NCBI GenBank assembly: GCA_023428545.1
Contig: JAEYXH010000017.1
Coordinates: 1-51,711 of the forward strand
Direction of reading: 5' to 3'
DNA from: Bacteroidota bacterium
Lineage (GTDB): Bacteria; Bacteroidota; Bacteroidia; Bacteroidales; Prolixibacteraceae
DNA: 51,711 bases
A program made the position numbers and the translations under genes. Numbering within the stretch: the first letter of the stretch is position 1; each line of letters starts with the position of its first letter. The notes beneath the pieces were generated by a model. It was not told the DNA's origin. It did not search any database and saw only the letters and a list, made by a program, of their open reading frames with translations. Positions 16,410 through 25,557 of the stretch are shown here, one piece after another.

Positions 16410-19105
16410 AACTTAAAATTATAGGTTAAAGACGGAATGGGAACGCCTATGACTGAAAGTTTGAACAGGCTGTAAAGCCTGTATCCATTGTCGATTGTCG
16501 GCATGGTTTTTCGGTAATAGACTGAATAGGGATTGTTCCGGCCATAAAGGTTATAGACGGAAAGTGTCCAACTGCCCTTCCACATTCTCTTCTTCCGGAG
16601 GTTTTCATCCAAAGTGATTGATACATCCAGTCGATGATAAGAGGGCATCCGGTATTTGTTCCGTTCCGAATAATAGATCAAAGATTCTCCGGCATAGGAA
16701 TACTGTAATTCGGGGAGAGTAACAGGCCGGCCCGAAACATAGACGAAGTTACCGGTAAACCGCCATCTCCGGCTGATGTTATAGGTTGCCACCATCGAAA
16801 AGTCATGAGGCTTGTCGTAAATGGAGGGATAATACTCCCCGTCCCACAATTTTTCCTCTTCGCGGTCAGAGTTGGTCCGGCGCATGGTCCTTGAAAAGGT
16901 ATAATTCATCCAGCCGGTCAGTCGTCCATAGTTTTTGCGGGCCTGAAGTTCAATCCCGGCCGAATATCCATCCGACGGTATCAGGCTGGTTTCGACATGG
17001 GGATTCATCAGAAGTTGCGCCCCATTCCTATACTCAATCAAATTCTGCAACTTTTTATAATATGCTTCCAGTGTTAGCTCAAACTGCTGCTTTAATGCCA
17101 GGCTTTCATAGCCAATGGCTATTTGGTCGCTAATCAACGGTTCCAGGTGGTAATCGCTCATTTTCCAGCTCTCGGCAGGTGAAATAACGGCATTGTTGCT
17201 GATTTGAAAAACGTATTGGCTGATTCTCTGGAGGTTCAGTTTGAATGCGCTTCCTGCAGGGAGTTCATAACGTATCATGACCCTGGGTTCTATATTGCCA
17301 TATGTTTTCACCACTGCCCCGGGATCAAACTGGAGACTGTCAACAACCGATTGAGGGGACTTGGGTCGGTCGGGATCGTAAAGGTAAACCACAGGAGACC
17401 CCATGGCCGAGAAGCCACTGTAACGAAGACCGGCCGAAACCGACAACTGCGGGGTAATGGCAAAATCATCGCCCATATACCCAGCCCATTCAAGGGCCTT
17501 CTCCTCATCCAGTTTCTGGTTTGCAATGAGTGATGGGTTGAAAACGCCCCTGACTTCTCCCGGGTCAATCCTGTAACCAACCAGGTTGACTCCGGCTTCA
17601 AGGGTATGTCTTTCATCGGGCCTGTACCTGACATTATATTTAAAGGCCCCATATTGCATACGGTTTGAAAGGTCATAGGCAAGCTCTTCCACATCCTTTG
17701 CCATGTCGGTTAGCAAATAATCATACTGACTGAATGAAATTCCACCTTCGGCAGTCATTTTCTCTGAAAGTCGGTTTCGAACCTGGACACCGGCCAACAG
17801 GCTACCGTACTTCATGATGGTATTGGCACTTGTACTGAATTCATCATGGCTATAATAACCCATTCCGCTGATTCGGTTATGGGGATTAAATCTGTAAGTA
17901 AGTTTTCCCGCAATATCATAAAATCCGGTGGTGCTTTGAGATATATCCGGATTTGGAATTTCGCGAAGAATCCAATTAGTATAGGAACTGCGACCACCCA
18001 TATTCAATGTGAGTTTTTTATTACCGGAAACCGGACCATCAAATGCCAGACGGGAATTGATTATCCCCAGCCCGCCAGAAACCCGCATCGCTTCCGTATT
18101 TCCATCCTTCAGTTCCACTTCCATTACCGATGCAACCCGTTCACCATAGCGGGCTGGCATGCCCCCTTTAAACATCCTGACATTGTCGACCAGGTCGGGG
18201 TTGATCAATGAAAGAAAACCGAAAAGGTGGGAGCTGTTAAACACCGGACTGCCATTGATGAGCAAAAGGTTCTGGTCGGTATTGCCACCCCTTACATTAA
18301 AGCCTGATGAGAGTTCACTGACAGACTGGACTCCGGCCTGCATGGTCATTCCGCGCATGACATCCACTTCTCCCATCAGGGCAGGCAAATCCTTGATTTT
18401 CCTGACTTCCATCCTGATCATGCTCATCTGAGCCTTCGGAAGATCAGCTGACTCGCCCTTTACGGTTACCTCGGCAATATTGTGGCTTTCCTCAAATATC
18501 TCGATCTCGGCATATCCATTCTCGATCAACCTTATCCTTTGGTTTACTGGCTGATACCCCAGGTATGAAAACTGTAGCTGATGTTCCCCGGTCGGAAGTT
18601 CCATGGTAAAATACCCTCCACGGTCAGTCGACGACCCCTTGTTGTTTCTGACATCAAGGATTACTGCTCCCGGAAGGGGATCACCGGTTTTTCCATCCAC
18701 AATTCGCCCTTCTAGGACCGCAGTCTTGTATCTTCCTTCATTGAGCGGATTTCCAATCACGAGAAGTTGTAACGCATCGACATACTTCTGGCGGTCACTT
18801 TCGGGAATCGGGAAGAGGATAATGGAATGGTCCTGAAAAATACGCCAGGTTATGTCACGGTTTTGAAAAATCGAATTAAGGGCCTGCACCAAAGGTGTCT
18901 GGTCAAAATCACGGTGAATGGTAATGGTATCAACCCATTCAGCCTTATAAAAAAAACGAATGCCATAGTTATCAGATACCTGATTGAAGAATTCCGTCGC
19001 AGATAAACCACCATACCGGCCACTGATCTTGACATCAGAGATATCCTGGGCCTGGGTGCAAAAGGCAATTTGTATAAAAAGAAATATCAGGCTAAGCCTG
19101 ATCAT
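16406..19105 (-). CDS. TonB-dependent receptor with STN and carboxypeptidase-regulatory domains
   Basis: 899 residues from ATG 19105 (MIRLSLIFLFIQIAFC signal); the frame is open to 19207 but the upstream residues do not look like a signal. An STN (secretin/TonB N-terminal) domain covers about 25-115 (LSATEFFNQVSDNYGIRFFY). Then comes a CarboxypepD_reg-like domain (LEGRIVDGKTGDPLPGAVILD), the plug (MRGMTMQAGVQSVSELSSGFNVRGG) and a 22-strand-type barrel ending in LTYNFKF. The STN domain is typical of receptors signalling to an anti-sigma/sigma pair. An ECF pair lies 3 kb away on the same strand, but the link is only suggestive. It heads the six-gene cluster. Confidence 0.9.
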   Translation of the reverse strand: MIRLSLIFLFIQIAFCTQAQDISDVKISGRYGGLSATEFFNQVSDNYGIRFFYKAEWVDTITIHRDFDQTPLVQALNSIFQNRDITWRIFQDHSIILFPIPESDRQKYVDALQLLVIGNPLNEGRYKTAVLEGRIVDGKTGDPLPGAVILDVRNNKGSSTDRGGYFTMELPTGEHQLQFSYLGYQPVNQRIRLIENGYAEIEIFEESHNIAEVTVKGESADLPKAQMSMIRMEVRKIKDLPALMGEVDVMRGMTMQAGVQSVSELSSGFNVRGGNTDQNLLLINGSPVFNSSHLFGFLSLINPDLVDNVRMFKGGMPARYGERVASVMEVELKDGNTEAMRVSGGLGIINSRLAFDGPVSGNKKLTLNMGGRSSYTNWILREIPNPDISQSTTGFYDIAGKLTYRFNPHNRISGMGYYSHDEFSTSANTIMKYGSLLAGVQVRNRLSEKMTAEGGISFSQYDYLLTDMAKDVEELAYDLSNRMQYGAFKYNVRYRPDERHTLEAGVNLVGYRIDPGEVRGVFNPSLIANQKLDEEKALEWAGYMGDDFAITPQLSVSAGLRYSGFSAMGSPVVYLYDPDRPKSPQSVVDSLQFDPGAVVKTYGNIEPRVMIRYELPAGSAFKLNLQRISQYVFQISNNAVISPAESWKMSDYHLEPLISDQIAIGYESLALKQQFELTLEAYYKKLQNLIEYRNGAQLLMNPHVETSLIPSDGYSAGIELQARKNYGRLTGWMNYTFSRTMRRTNSDREEEKLWDGEYYPSIYDKPHDFSMVATYNISRRWRFTGNFVYVSGRPVTLPELQYSYAGESLIYYSERNKYRMPSYHRLDVSITLDENLRKKRMWKGSWTLSVYNLYGRNNPYSVYYRKTMPTIDNGYRLYSLFKLSVIGVPIPSLTYNFKF

Positions 19106-19398
19106 GATTTTTATGAGGCGGTAATGAATCAAAACAAATGGTCTTAAATTACTTGTTTGTATCAAAAGCACAAGGATTATTACATTCCCGTGCTTTCCCG
19201 AAGGCAATCCAAACTCAACAGCTACATATTAAATGGCAGCCATCCATCTCAACAAAGATTTTCTCACCTGCTTAATGACGATAATATCAAGACGTGGGTT
19301 GCTTTAAACCGGCCCTAAATGTAACATAAAAACAGCCCTTCGGTTTATCAGTTTGATATTATTGCTATTTTTCAAAGGTAAATTTATCTTTCCTTTAT

Positions 19399-21960
19399 AT
19401 GCGAACATCCCTTATACTTATAATTCTGGTTCTGGCTTTGACCGCACCAGGAGTGAAAGCCCAATCCAACATGGCTGATTTTTTTCCCGAGGAACTTTCG
19501 TACAGTAAGGACATACCAGATCCGCAAACCTACTTTGGACATCTGCCCGGAGACAGGCATTTATCGCACGACCAGATTGTTGCCTATGCCAAGGAACTCG
19601 ACAGGCTGTCGAACAGGCTGGTGATTGAGGAATATGCCCGGTCACACGAAAACAGACCATTACTCTACCTGATATTCACTTCCGTGGAAAATCACCAGAA
19701 ACTTGATCAACTTAAAGAAAAACATACCCGGTTCTCTGACCCTGAACAAAACATGCCCATTGATGATGTTCCTTTGGTCATTCTGCTTGGATATGGAGTT
19801 CATGGAAATGAGTCAAGTGCCCCAAATGCCGCCGCCTTGACCATGTATTATCTGGCTGCTGCCGAAGGACCGTCAATTGATTCATTGCTTAACCAAACCA
19901 TTATCCTGGTTGATCCAAGCCTGAATCCCGATGGAATGACACGGCACAGCACCTGGGTAAATATGCACCAGGGAAAAACCGATGTGTCTGATCCGGCATC
20001 CAGGGGATTCACCGAAGCATGGCCGGGAGGACGAACCAACCATTACTGGTTTGACCTAAACCGCGATTACCTGTTCGTGGTCCATCCTGAGAGCGAGGGA
20101 CGAATTCGCAAATTTCATGAATGGAAACCCAATATTGTGAATGATCATCACGAGATGGGTGCCAATTCCACGTTCTTTTTCCAACCAGGAATTTTTTCCC
20201 GGATCAATCCACTCGTTCCTCTCCGTAACCATGAGCTCACAGCCCGTATTGCGGCCTTCCACAGCCAAAAATTTGATGAACTCGGTGAGTTGTACTATAC
20301 CGAAGAAAGCTTTGACGACTTCTACCTGGGTAAGGGATCTTCGTATCCCGATGTGAACGGGAGCGTGGGCATCTTATATGAACAGGCAGGGTACCGGGGC
20401 AAAGTGAGGGAAACCACACAAGGAACCAAAACCCTTTCGGGTGCAATTAAAAATCAGTTCGACCTGTCATTGACTACCCTGGAGGCCGGCGTGCAACTTC
20501 GCAGGGAATTACTCGAAAGCCAGAAAAGTTTCTTTAAGGAATCTCTGGAAATGGCAAAAAATGATCCTGTCAAAGGGTATATTGTTGGTGAAAACAATGG
20601 CGTTCAAAAACTTGCTTCATTTGCGGAAATACTTACCACACACCGGATCCAATTTCATGCGCTGACCCGCCAGACTACCATCAATCAACACGACTACAAG
20701 CCTGGAAAAGCTGTTATAATCCCGACAAATCAACTGTAATACCGACTGATCAGGGGATTGATGGAGACCAACACAAGATTCGCCGACAGCACCTTTTATG
20801 ATGTTTCGACCTGGACATTACCTCTCGCTTTCGGATTACAGTATGCCGAAATCGGTAATGTCCGGGAATTATCCGGAATGATGTCAGCAACTCCGCTTGA
20901 ATCGCTAACGACCCAAGGTACCCTTGCCGGACCCCAAAACAGTTATGCCTGGCTCATGAACTGGGATGATTACCATTCCCCGGCCGCCTTATGGCAGATC
21001 CAGCAGGCCGGAATACGCACCCTCGTTGCCACACGCGGGTTTAAGACTGGCCAGGGCACCCACTTGAAGGAATATCCCTATGGAACCATTCTCATACCTG
21101 CATCAGGACAAAAGCTAAACAATGCTGAACTGTTTGCCTTGCTTAAGAATGTGACCGGAAAATGGGCAGTAAATATTCAGGGGGTTGCCACTGGAATGAC
21201 CAGCACAGGAATTGACTTAGGCAGCAACTATTTTATACCACTTGAAAAACCTGAGATATTGATGGTCATCGGAGAATCAGTCAGCAGCCGCGATGCAGGG
21301 GAAACCTGGCACTTACTCGACCAGAGATTTGAAATCCCGGTTACCCTGGCTGACATATCATCACTTGAGAGGATCGATCTCTACAGATACACAACCCTGA
21401 TACTTCCGGGTGGTAACCTGAGAGCAATCAATCAACGTGGGATACAAAAGATGAAAGACTGGGTTTCGGAAGGAGGGATATTGCTTGCCTTGGGTGATGC
21501 CAACCAGTGGGTCGCAGATCAGGAGTTTGCGGGTTTGAGCTTTAAAAATCCTGTTCGACCCGACACTTCGCGCCAGGTATTGTATGCAGAACGGGAAGAT
21601 GAAGCAACTATCCATTCCATTTCAGGTGTCATTTTACAGGCTGAAATGGACCTTAGCCATCCGCTTGGATTCGGCTACCATCAAAAGGAGATACCCATAT
21701 TCAAGAATGGCAATCGCGTGGCCAATATACCTTCTGCGCAGTTTTCGGCACCGGTCAGGTTTTCAAAAAACCCCTTGCTGAGCGGGTATATTTCCCAAAA
21801 GAATCTTGACAGGGTGGAAGGGGCTCCGGTAGTAACTTCGATAGCGAACGGCAGGGGCAGGATAATCAGTATTTTTGAACCACTCAATTTCAGGGGCACG
21901 TGGCTTGCAGGAAATAAAATTGTGGCAAATGCCCTCTTTTTCGGTCCTGTGATAAGATAA
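19399..21960 (+). pseudogene. M14 zinc carboxypeptidase split by an in-frame TAA
   Basis: One reading frame of 854 codons is interrupted by TAA at 20737-20739. The first part (446 residues) has a signal peptide, the M14 zinc site (HGNESSAPNAAA, later NDHHEMG) and the substrate-binding TRHSTWVNMHQG region. The second part (from ATG 20758, 400 residues) continues in the same frame with DVSTWTLPLAFGLQYAE and a glutamine-amidotransferase-like C-terminal domain (TTLILPGGNLRAIN). Homologues that I remember read through here with a Gln before YRLI, so a CAA-to-TAA change is the simplest cause. The ATG 18 bases after the stop has AGGGG before it, so reinitiation giving two polypeptides is possible. 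Sequencing error is not excluded. Confidence 0.75.
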
Positions 21961-21991
21961 AAAGAAGAAACAAAAGAATGTTCATTTCACA

Positions 21992-23374
21992 TCAGAACTC
22001 ATAACTCAGACCGGTATATACACCCAGTCGCCAGGGCCTGAAACTTACATCACCACTGTGGTTGATGGAACTGAGATAATAAGTGAACCGGGGTTCAACG
22101 GAAATCGAGAGGTTTTTTCCGAGGGCATATGCCATTCCAAGTCCGGTGGAAGCTGCCACCGAGAAAGTTGAAATATCTTCGGTCGAACCCACTCTTTCGC
22201 GACTGTTGTTTGATTCCATATAAACATTATTGCCGACAGTCAGGTTGCTGCTGACTCCACCGACCCATTCCACATCCAGCCGGGAATCAAACAGCAGATA
22301 CCTGACAAAAAGCGGAATTTCGACAAAATCAAAAACCTGGGTAAATTCACCTGGCGAAAGCATGGCGGTTGTCAGGCCAAAACCACCCACAGGCATGGTA
22401 ATCATTTCAGCCTGGGCAGGCGTACCGTTGAAACGTATTACCCCGGCAGTGCTGTTCATTTCCAGCTGTCCCCGGTCAGAATTGACCAATGTGTTGAAAT
22501 ATTTTTCTGCCGAAACCGGAGCACCATAAAAATCGGCATTTGAAGATCTTGAACCCAGTGAATTCTCACTGTTGCCTCCGGTTTTGGAGTAATACATGCC
22601 ACTTTCGAGCCGCCATCTTGAATTGGTTTTATACTGGACTGATATTCCACCTCCCATATTGGCGTCCGCAACATCGCCTGAATAGGTCATGTTGCTTGCA
22701 TATCGGGCACTGTGATTGGCTTCGTGCGATGAGAAAGCCGGGGAGACATGAACCCCCACCTTCCATCCTCTTGAATCAAAGGAAGCGGCATCATTCCGGT
22801 CAACCATATTGGCAGCAATGATCATCCGGTCCTCATTTGTAAGACGATCTGCAGGAATAATCAGCCTTTGGCTTTCATTGGTGGCTCGGCCGGCAAACAA
22901 ATCCCTGGCTGAACGGCTTTGCAATGAGGCAAGCCGGACATCCCGGTAGTTAGAAACATTATTGTCATTGGTTGGGGCTGTTTTTTCTGACAAAACAAAT
23001 GCCGGTTTCCGAACTGAATTCTGGTTTGGCATTGAAAAATCAGTTTGGGCAAGTTCTACAGATGATTCCCGGCCATTGTATCCGGCAGGATCACTCTGCC
23101 TGGTTTCGCCAGTTGGCATCTGTGGTGAGCCTGTAACAGGCTGCTGTTCGGATGCAAATTGCACTTCTGCCGGACTATCGATCAACAAAATGGTGGTAGT
23201 TGCGATCAACAAAATGGCGGCAGCGGCGGCCCACCTGACCAGGACAGCCATTTTCCGCGTTTTCCGGGCAGACATATCCGCCAGGACGGAATTCCAGACC
23301 CCTTCAGGGGGATCGGGGGCATAATTGTCGAAACGCTCCCGAAGTAGTTGGTCCAGTTTATCTTCCCTGCTCAT
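21992..23374 (-). CDS. anti-sigma-like protein with one membrane helix and C-terminal outer-membrane barrel
   Basis: 460 residues. The N-terminus (MSREDKLDQLLRERFDNYAPDPPEGVWNSV in part) looks like the cytoplasmic sigma-binding part of Bacteroidota anti-sigma factors. One strongly hydrophobic helix lies at about 40-65, and its coding DNA contains a tandem GATCAACAAAATGG repeat. A polar linker of about 130 residues follows, then a PorT-like beta-barrel (GWKVGVHVSPAFSS to LGVYTGLSYEF). The start overlaps the sigma gene stop by four bases. The layout suggests an inner-membrane anti-sigma joined to an outer-membrane barrel; the function is inferred from position and architecture. Confidence 0.75.
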   Translation of the reverse strand: MSREDKLDQLLRERFDNYAPDPPEGVWNSVLADMSARKTRKMAVLVRWAAAAAILLIATTTILLIDSPAEVQFASEQQPVTGSPQMPTGETRQSDPAGYNGRESSVELAQTDFSMPNQNSVRKPAFVLSEKTAPTNDNNVSNYRDVRLASLQSRSARDLFAGRATNESQRLIIPADRLTNEDRMIIAANMVDRNDAASFDSRGWKVGVHVSPAFSSHEANHSARYASNMTYSGDVADANMGGGISVQYKTNSRWRLESGMYYSKTGGNSENSLGSRSSNADFYGAPVSAEKYFNTLVNSDRGQLEMNSTAGVIRFNGTPAQAEMITMPVGGFGLTTAMLSPGEFTQVFDFVEIPLFVRYLLFDSRLDVEWVGGVSSNLTVGNNVYMESNNSRERVGSTEDISTFSVAASTGLGMAYALGKNLSISVEPRFTYYLSSINHSGDVSFRPWRLGVYTGLSYEF

Positions 23375-23931
23375 GTTGAGTATCTCCTGTTTTTTTTCAT
23401 TTCTCCATATTGGCTTTCCAGTTTCTGCCGAAGTATATCTCGGGCACGTGAAAGATTCGACTTTGAGGTGCTTTCAGTGATGCCAAGTTGTTTTCCAATA
23501 TCCTGATGGCTCATCCCCTCAAACACATACAGGTTAAAAACCATCTTATACTGGGGAGGCAATTCCCTTATTGTCCTGACCAGATCTTCAACCGGAAGGT
23601 TAGCCATTGCCTCCTCCTCGTGGGTTGCAATATCATGGGCACGCAATTCTTCCACGAAAAGAAGGGGCTGATTCTTTCGATACCGGTCAAGTGAAACGTT
23701 CACCATAATTCTTCTAACCCATCCTTCAAAAGAACCTTCATGCCTGAAATCCTTCAACTTGGTAAAAACCGTCACAAATCCGTCCTGCAGATTGTCCCTG
23801 GCCTGGTCTGCATCCTTGGCATACCGAAGACAGACCCCGTACATTTTGGGCGCAAGCATACGGTAAAGTTTTTCGTGGGCCCGGTTATCCCCCGAAATAC
23901 AGGCATCAATTATGTCCCTGATGTCTTCCAA
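23371..23931 (-). CDS. ECF RNA polymerase sigma factor
   Basis: 186 residues. Sigma region 2 is at about 15-90 (LYRMLAPKMYGVCLRYAKDADQA, DNLQDGFVTVFTKL, FEGWVRRIMVNVSLDRYRK). Region 4 is at about 120-175 (LPPQYKMVFNLYVFEGMSHQDIG, ITESTSKSNLSRAR). It is followed with a four-base overlap by the anti-sigma candidate. A promoter of the Bacteroidota ECF type lies upstream on the minus strand and a mirrored one drives the divergent serpin gene, so autoregulation and control of the serpin are likely. Confidence 0.92.
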   Translation of the reverse strand: MEDIRDIIDACISGDNRAHEKLYRMLAPKMYGVCLRYAKDADQARDNLQDGFVTVFTKLKDFRHEGSFEGWVRRIMVNVSLDRYRKNQPLLFVEELRAHDIATHEEEAMANLPVEDLVRTIRELPPQYKMVFNLYVFEGMSHQDIGKQLGITESTSKSNLSRARDILRQKLESQYGEMKKNRRYST

Positions 23932-24024
23932 GTTGTCGAAAAATTTTTCTACAAAATTAAGGATAATTACCGGCTATTACCCTGGCAAATATCTTAAACC
24001 GAATTTCACCAATCCGTGTTTTCT

Positions 24025-24053
24025 CAAGATGTTTGCAGGAACAAAAAGGTTGC
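24025..24053 (-). promoter_or_regulatory. candidate ECF promoter of the sigma gene
   Basis: On the minus strand, GCAACC (24053-24048), a 16-base spacer and CATCTTG (24031-24025). It is the mirror image of the serpin promoter. The leader to the sigma ATG is about 90 bases. Confidence 0.45.
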
Positions 24054-24071
24054 GTCACTGTTTTTATATAC

Positions 24072-24100
24072 GCAACCCTTGCGAAACTTCTTCCGTCTAA
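24072..24100 (+). promoter_or_regulatory. candidate ECF promoter of the serpin gene
   Basis: GCAACC (24072-24077), a 16-base spacer and CGTCTAA (24094-24100) match the GCAACC-N16-CGTC pattern that I associate with Bacteroidota ECF factors. It lies 30 bases before ATG 24130. GGTTGCGT/ACGCAACC (24048-24055 and 24070-24077) form an inverted repeat made by the two opposed -35 elements. Confidence 0.5.
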
Positions 24101-24129
24101 ATGGGTATAATGATTAAACCACGAAAGCA

Positions 24130-25398
24130 ATGAAAACAATTCGTTTCATCCGAAAAACAACAACCATGACAACTCTTTTCATATTCCTGATGAGTATTGC
24201 CTTGATTTCCTGCCAGAAGCAGGAACCAGATCAGGAGAATCCGTTTGACCTGCCACAAAAATCAGCTGAATTGATTGAGGCTGATAATGCCTTTGGCCTT
24301 GATTTCTTCAAAAAGGTCACATTACAGGCGGACCCAAACGACAATACCATGGTTTCTCCTCTCAGTGTCAGCCTGGCCCTTTCCATGGCATATAACGGGG
24401 CCGAAGGCAATACGAAAACAGAAATGGAGAAAACCTTCAGACTGAATGGGCTTACAACCTCACAAATAAACGATTCACACAAGGCACTTCAAGCCGCCCT
24501 GAAGTCAGCTGACCCGAATGTACTTCTTGAAATCGCCAATGCGATCTATTATCGCCAGGGATTGACGGTTAAAGAGCAGTTTATTGCAACCAACAAAAAT
24601 TATTATGACGCAGAGGTGCAATCATTAAACTTTGATGCAGTTGACGCAAAAGACATCATTAACCAGTGGGTGGCCGAAAAAACCAGGGATAAAATACCAG
24701 AAATCATCGACCAAATAGATGGTGACCTTGCCATGATCCTACTGAATGCAATCTATTTCAACGGTATATGGCAATATAAATTTGACGAAAACAAAACCCA
24801 TGAGCTACCCTTCCGGCATGGCGACGGTACCATGAAAGATGTTGCTACCATGTCGCAGGAAACTTCCCTCGAATATTACGGCAATGAGAATTTCAGTGCC
24901 ATACATCTTCCATACGGAAAGGGACAATACAGGATGACAGTGCTTTTGCCCGATGAAGACCAGTCGACGCAAAAACTTATTGCCGAAATGACCCTCCCCA
25001 ACTGGAAAGGATGGCTGAAGGATTTCAGGAAACATGACAATGTGGTTGTGTCGATGCCCCGGTTTAAGTTTGCCTGGGAAATGACACTGAACGATATTCT
25101 GGCTAACATGGGTATGCCATCAGCGTTCAATCCCAATGCGGCCGACTTTTCCGGGATTACCGGTGGAAAAGATTTATACATAGGTTTCGTAAAACACAAA
25201 ACATTTATCGACGTCAATGAAAATGGCACGGAGGCTGCTGCCGTCACCGCTGTTGGCATGTTTACGACCAGCATGCCCGCGGAGATGCCCAAAAAGATCT
25301 ACTTTACGGTTGACAGGCCCTTCCTGTTTGTCATTACCGAAAAATCAACCGGGGCCATTCTTTTTATTGGTGAGATCAGGGCACCTGAATATTCATGA
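24130..25398 (+). CDS. serpin (lipoprotein serine/cysteine protease inhibitor)
   Basis: 422 residues with a lipoprotein signal (MSIALISC). Serpin hallmarks are present: NTMVSPLSVSLALSMAYNGA near the start, FNGIWQYKF, and the C-terminal DRPFLFVITEKSTGAILFIGEI. The reactive-centre loop begins at about residue 364 with ENGTEAAAVTAVGMF. The Thr at P14 and Ala-rich P12-P9 hinge indicate an inhibitory serpin. Counting from P17 puts P1-P1' at about Thr380-Ser381. It probably protects the cell surface from foreign or host proteases. It is divergent from the ECF sigma gene and appears to be under its control. Confidence 0.93.
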   Translation: MKTIRFIRKTTTMTTLFIFLMSIALISCQKQEPDQENPFDLPQKSAELIEADNAFGLDFFKKVTLQADPNDNTMVSPLSVSLALSMAYNGAEGNTKTEMEKTFRLNGLTTSQINDSHKALQAALKSADPNVLLEIANAIYYRQGLTVKEQFIATNKNYYDAEVQSLNFDAVDAKDIINQWVAEKTRDKIPEIIDQIDGDLAMILLNAIYFNGIWQYKFDENKTHELPFRHGDGTMKDVATMSQETSLEYYGNENFSAIHLPYGKGQYRMTVLLPDEDQSTQKLIAEMTLPNWKGWLKDFRKHDNVVVSMPRFKFAWEMTLNDILANMGMPSAFNPNAADFSGITGGKDLYIGFVKHKTFIDVNENGTEAAAVTAVGMFTTSMPAEMPKKIYFTVDRPFLFVITEKSTGAILFIGEIRAPEYS

Positions 25399-25458
25399 TC
25401 AGGCAATTGGACTTTGAATAACGGATGGTGTCGGATACCCAAAATTGATTCTATGGTA

Positions 25459-25499
25459 AAAAGGGCCGAATGAACAAGAACTGATCATTCGGCTCTTTT
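25459..25499 (+). terminator. terminator after the serpin gene
   Basis: AAAAGGGCCGAATGA pairs with TCATTCGGCTCTTTT (one G-U); loop ACAAGAACTGA. It lies about 60 bases after the serpin stop. Confidence 0.85.
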
Positions 25500-25557
25500 A
25501 TCTATGGCCTCTTCTATCGAAAAGTATATTTTTGCAGGAAACGAACAATTAAACGTC

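Noticed and set aside
20737..20739. TAA as a sense codon (alternative genetic code)
   Set aside because: TAA ends many intact genes in this window, so a code change cannot explain one interrupted gene.
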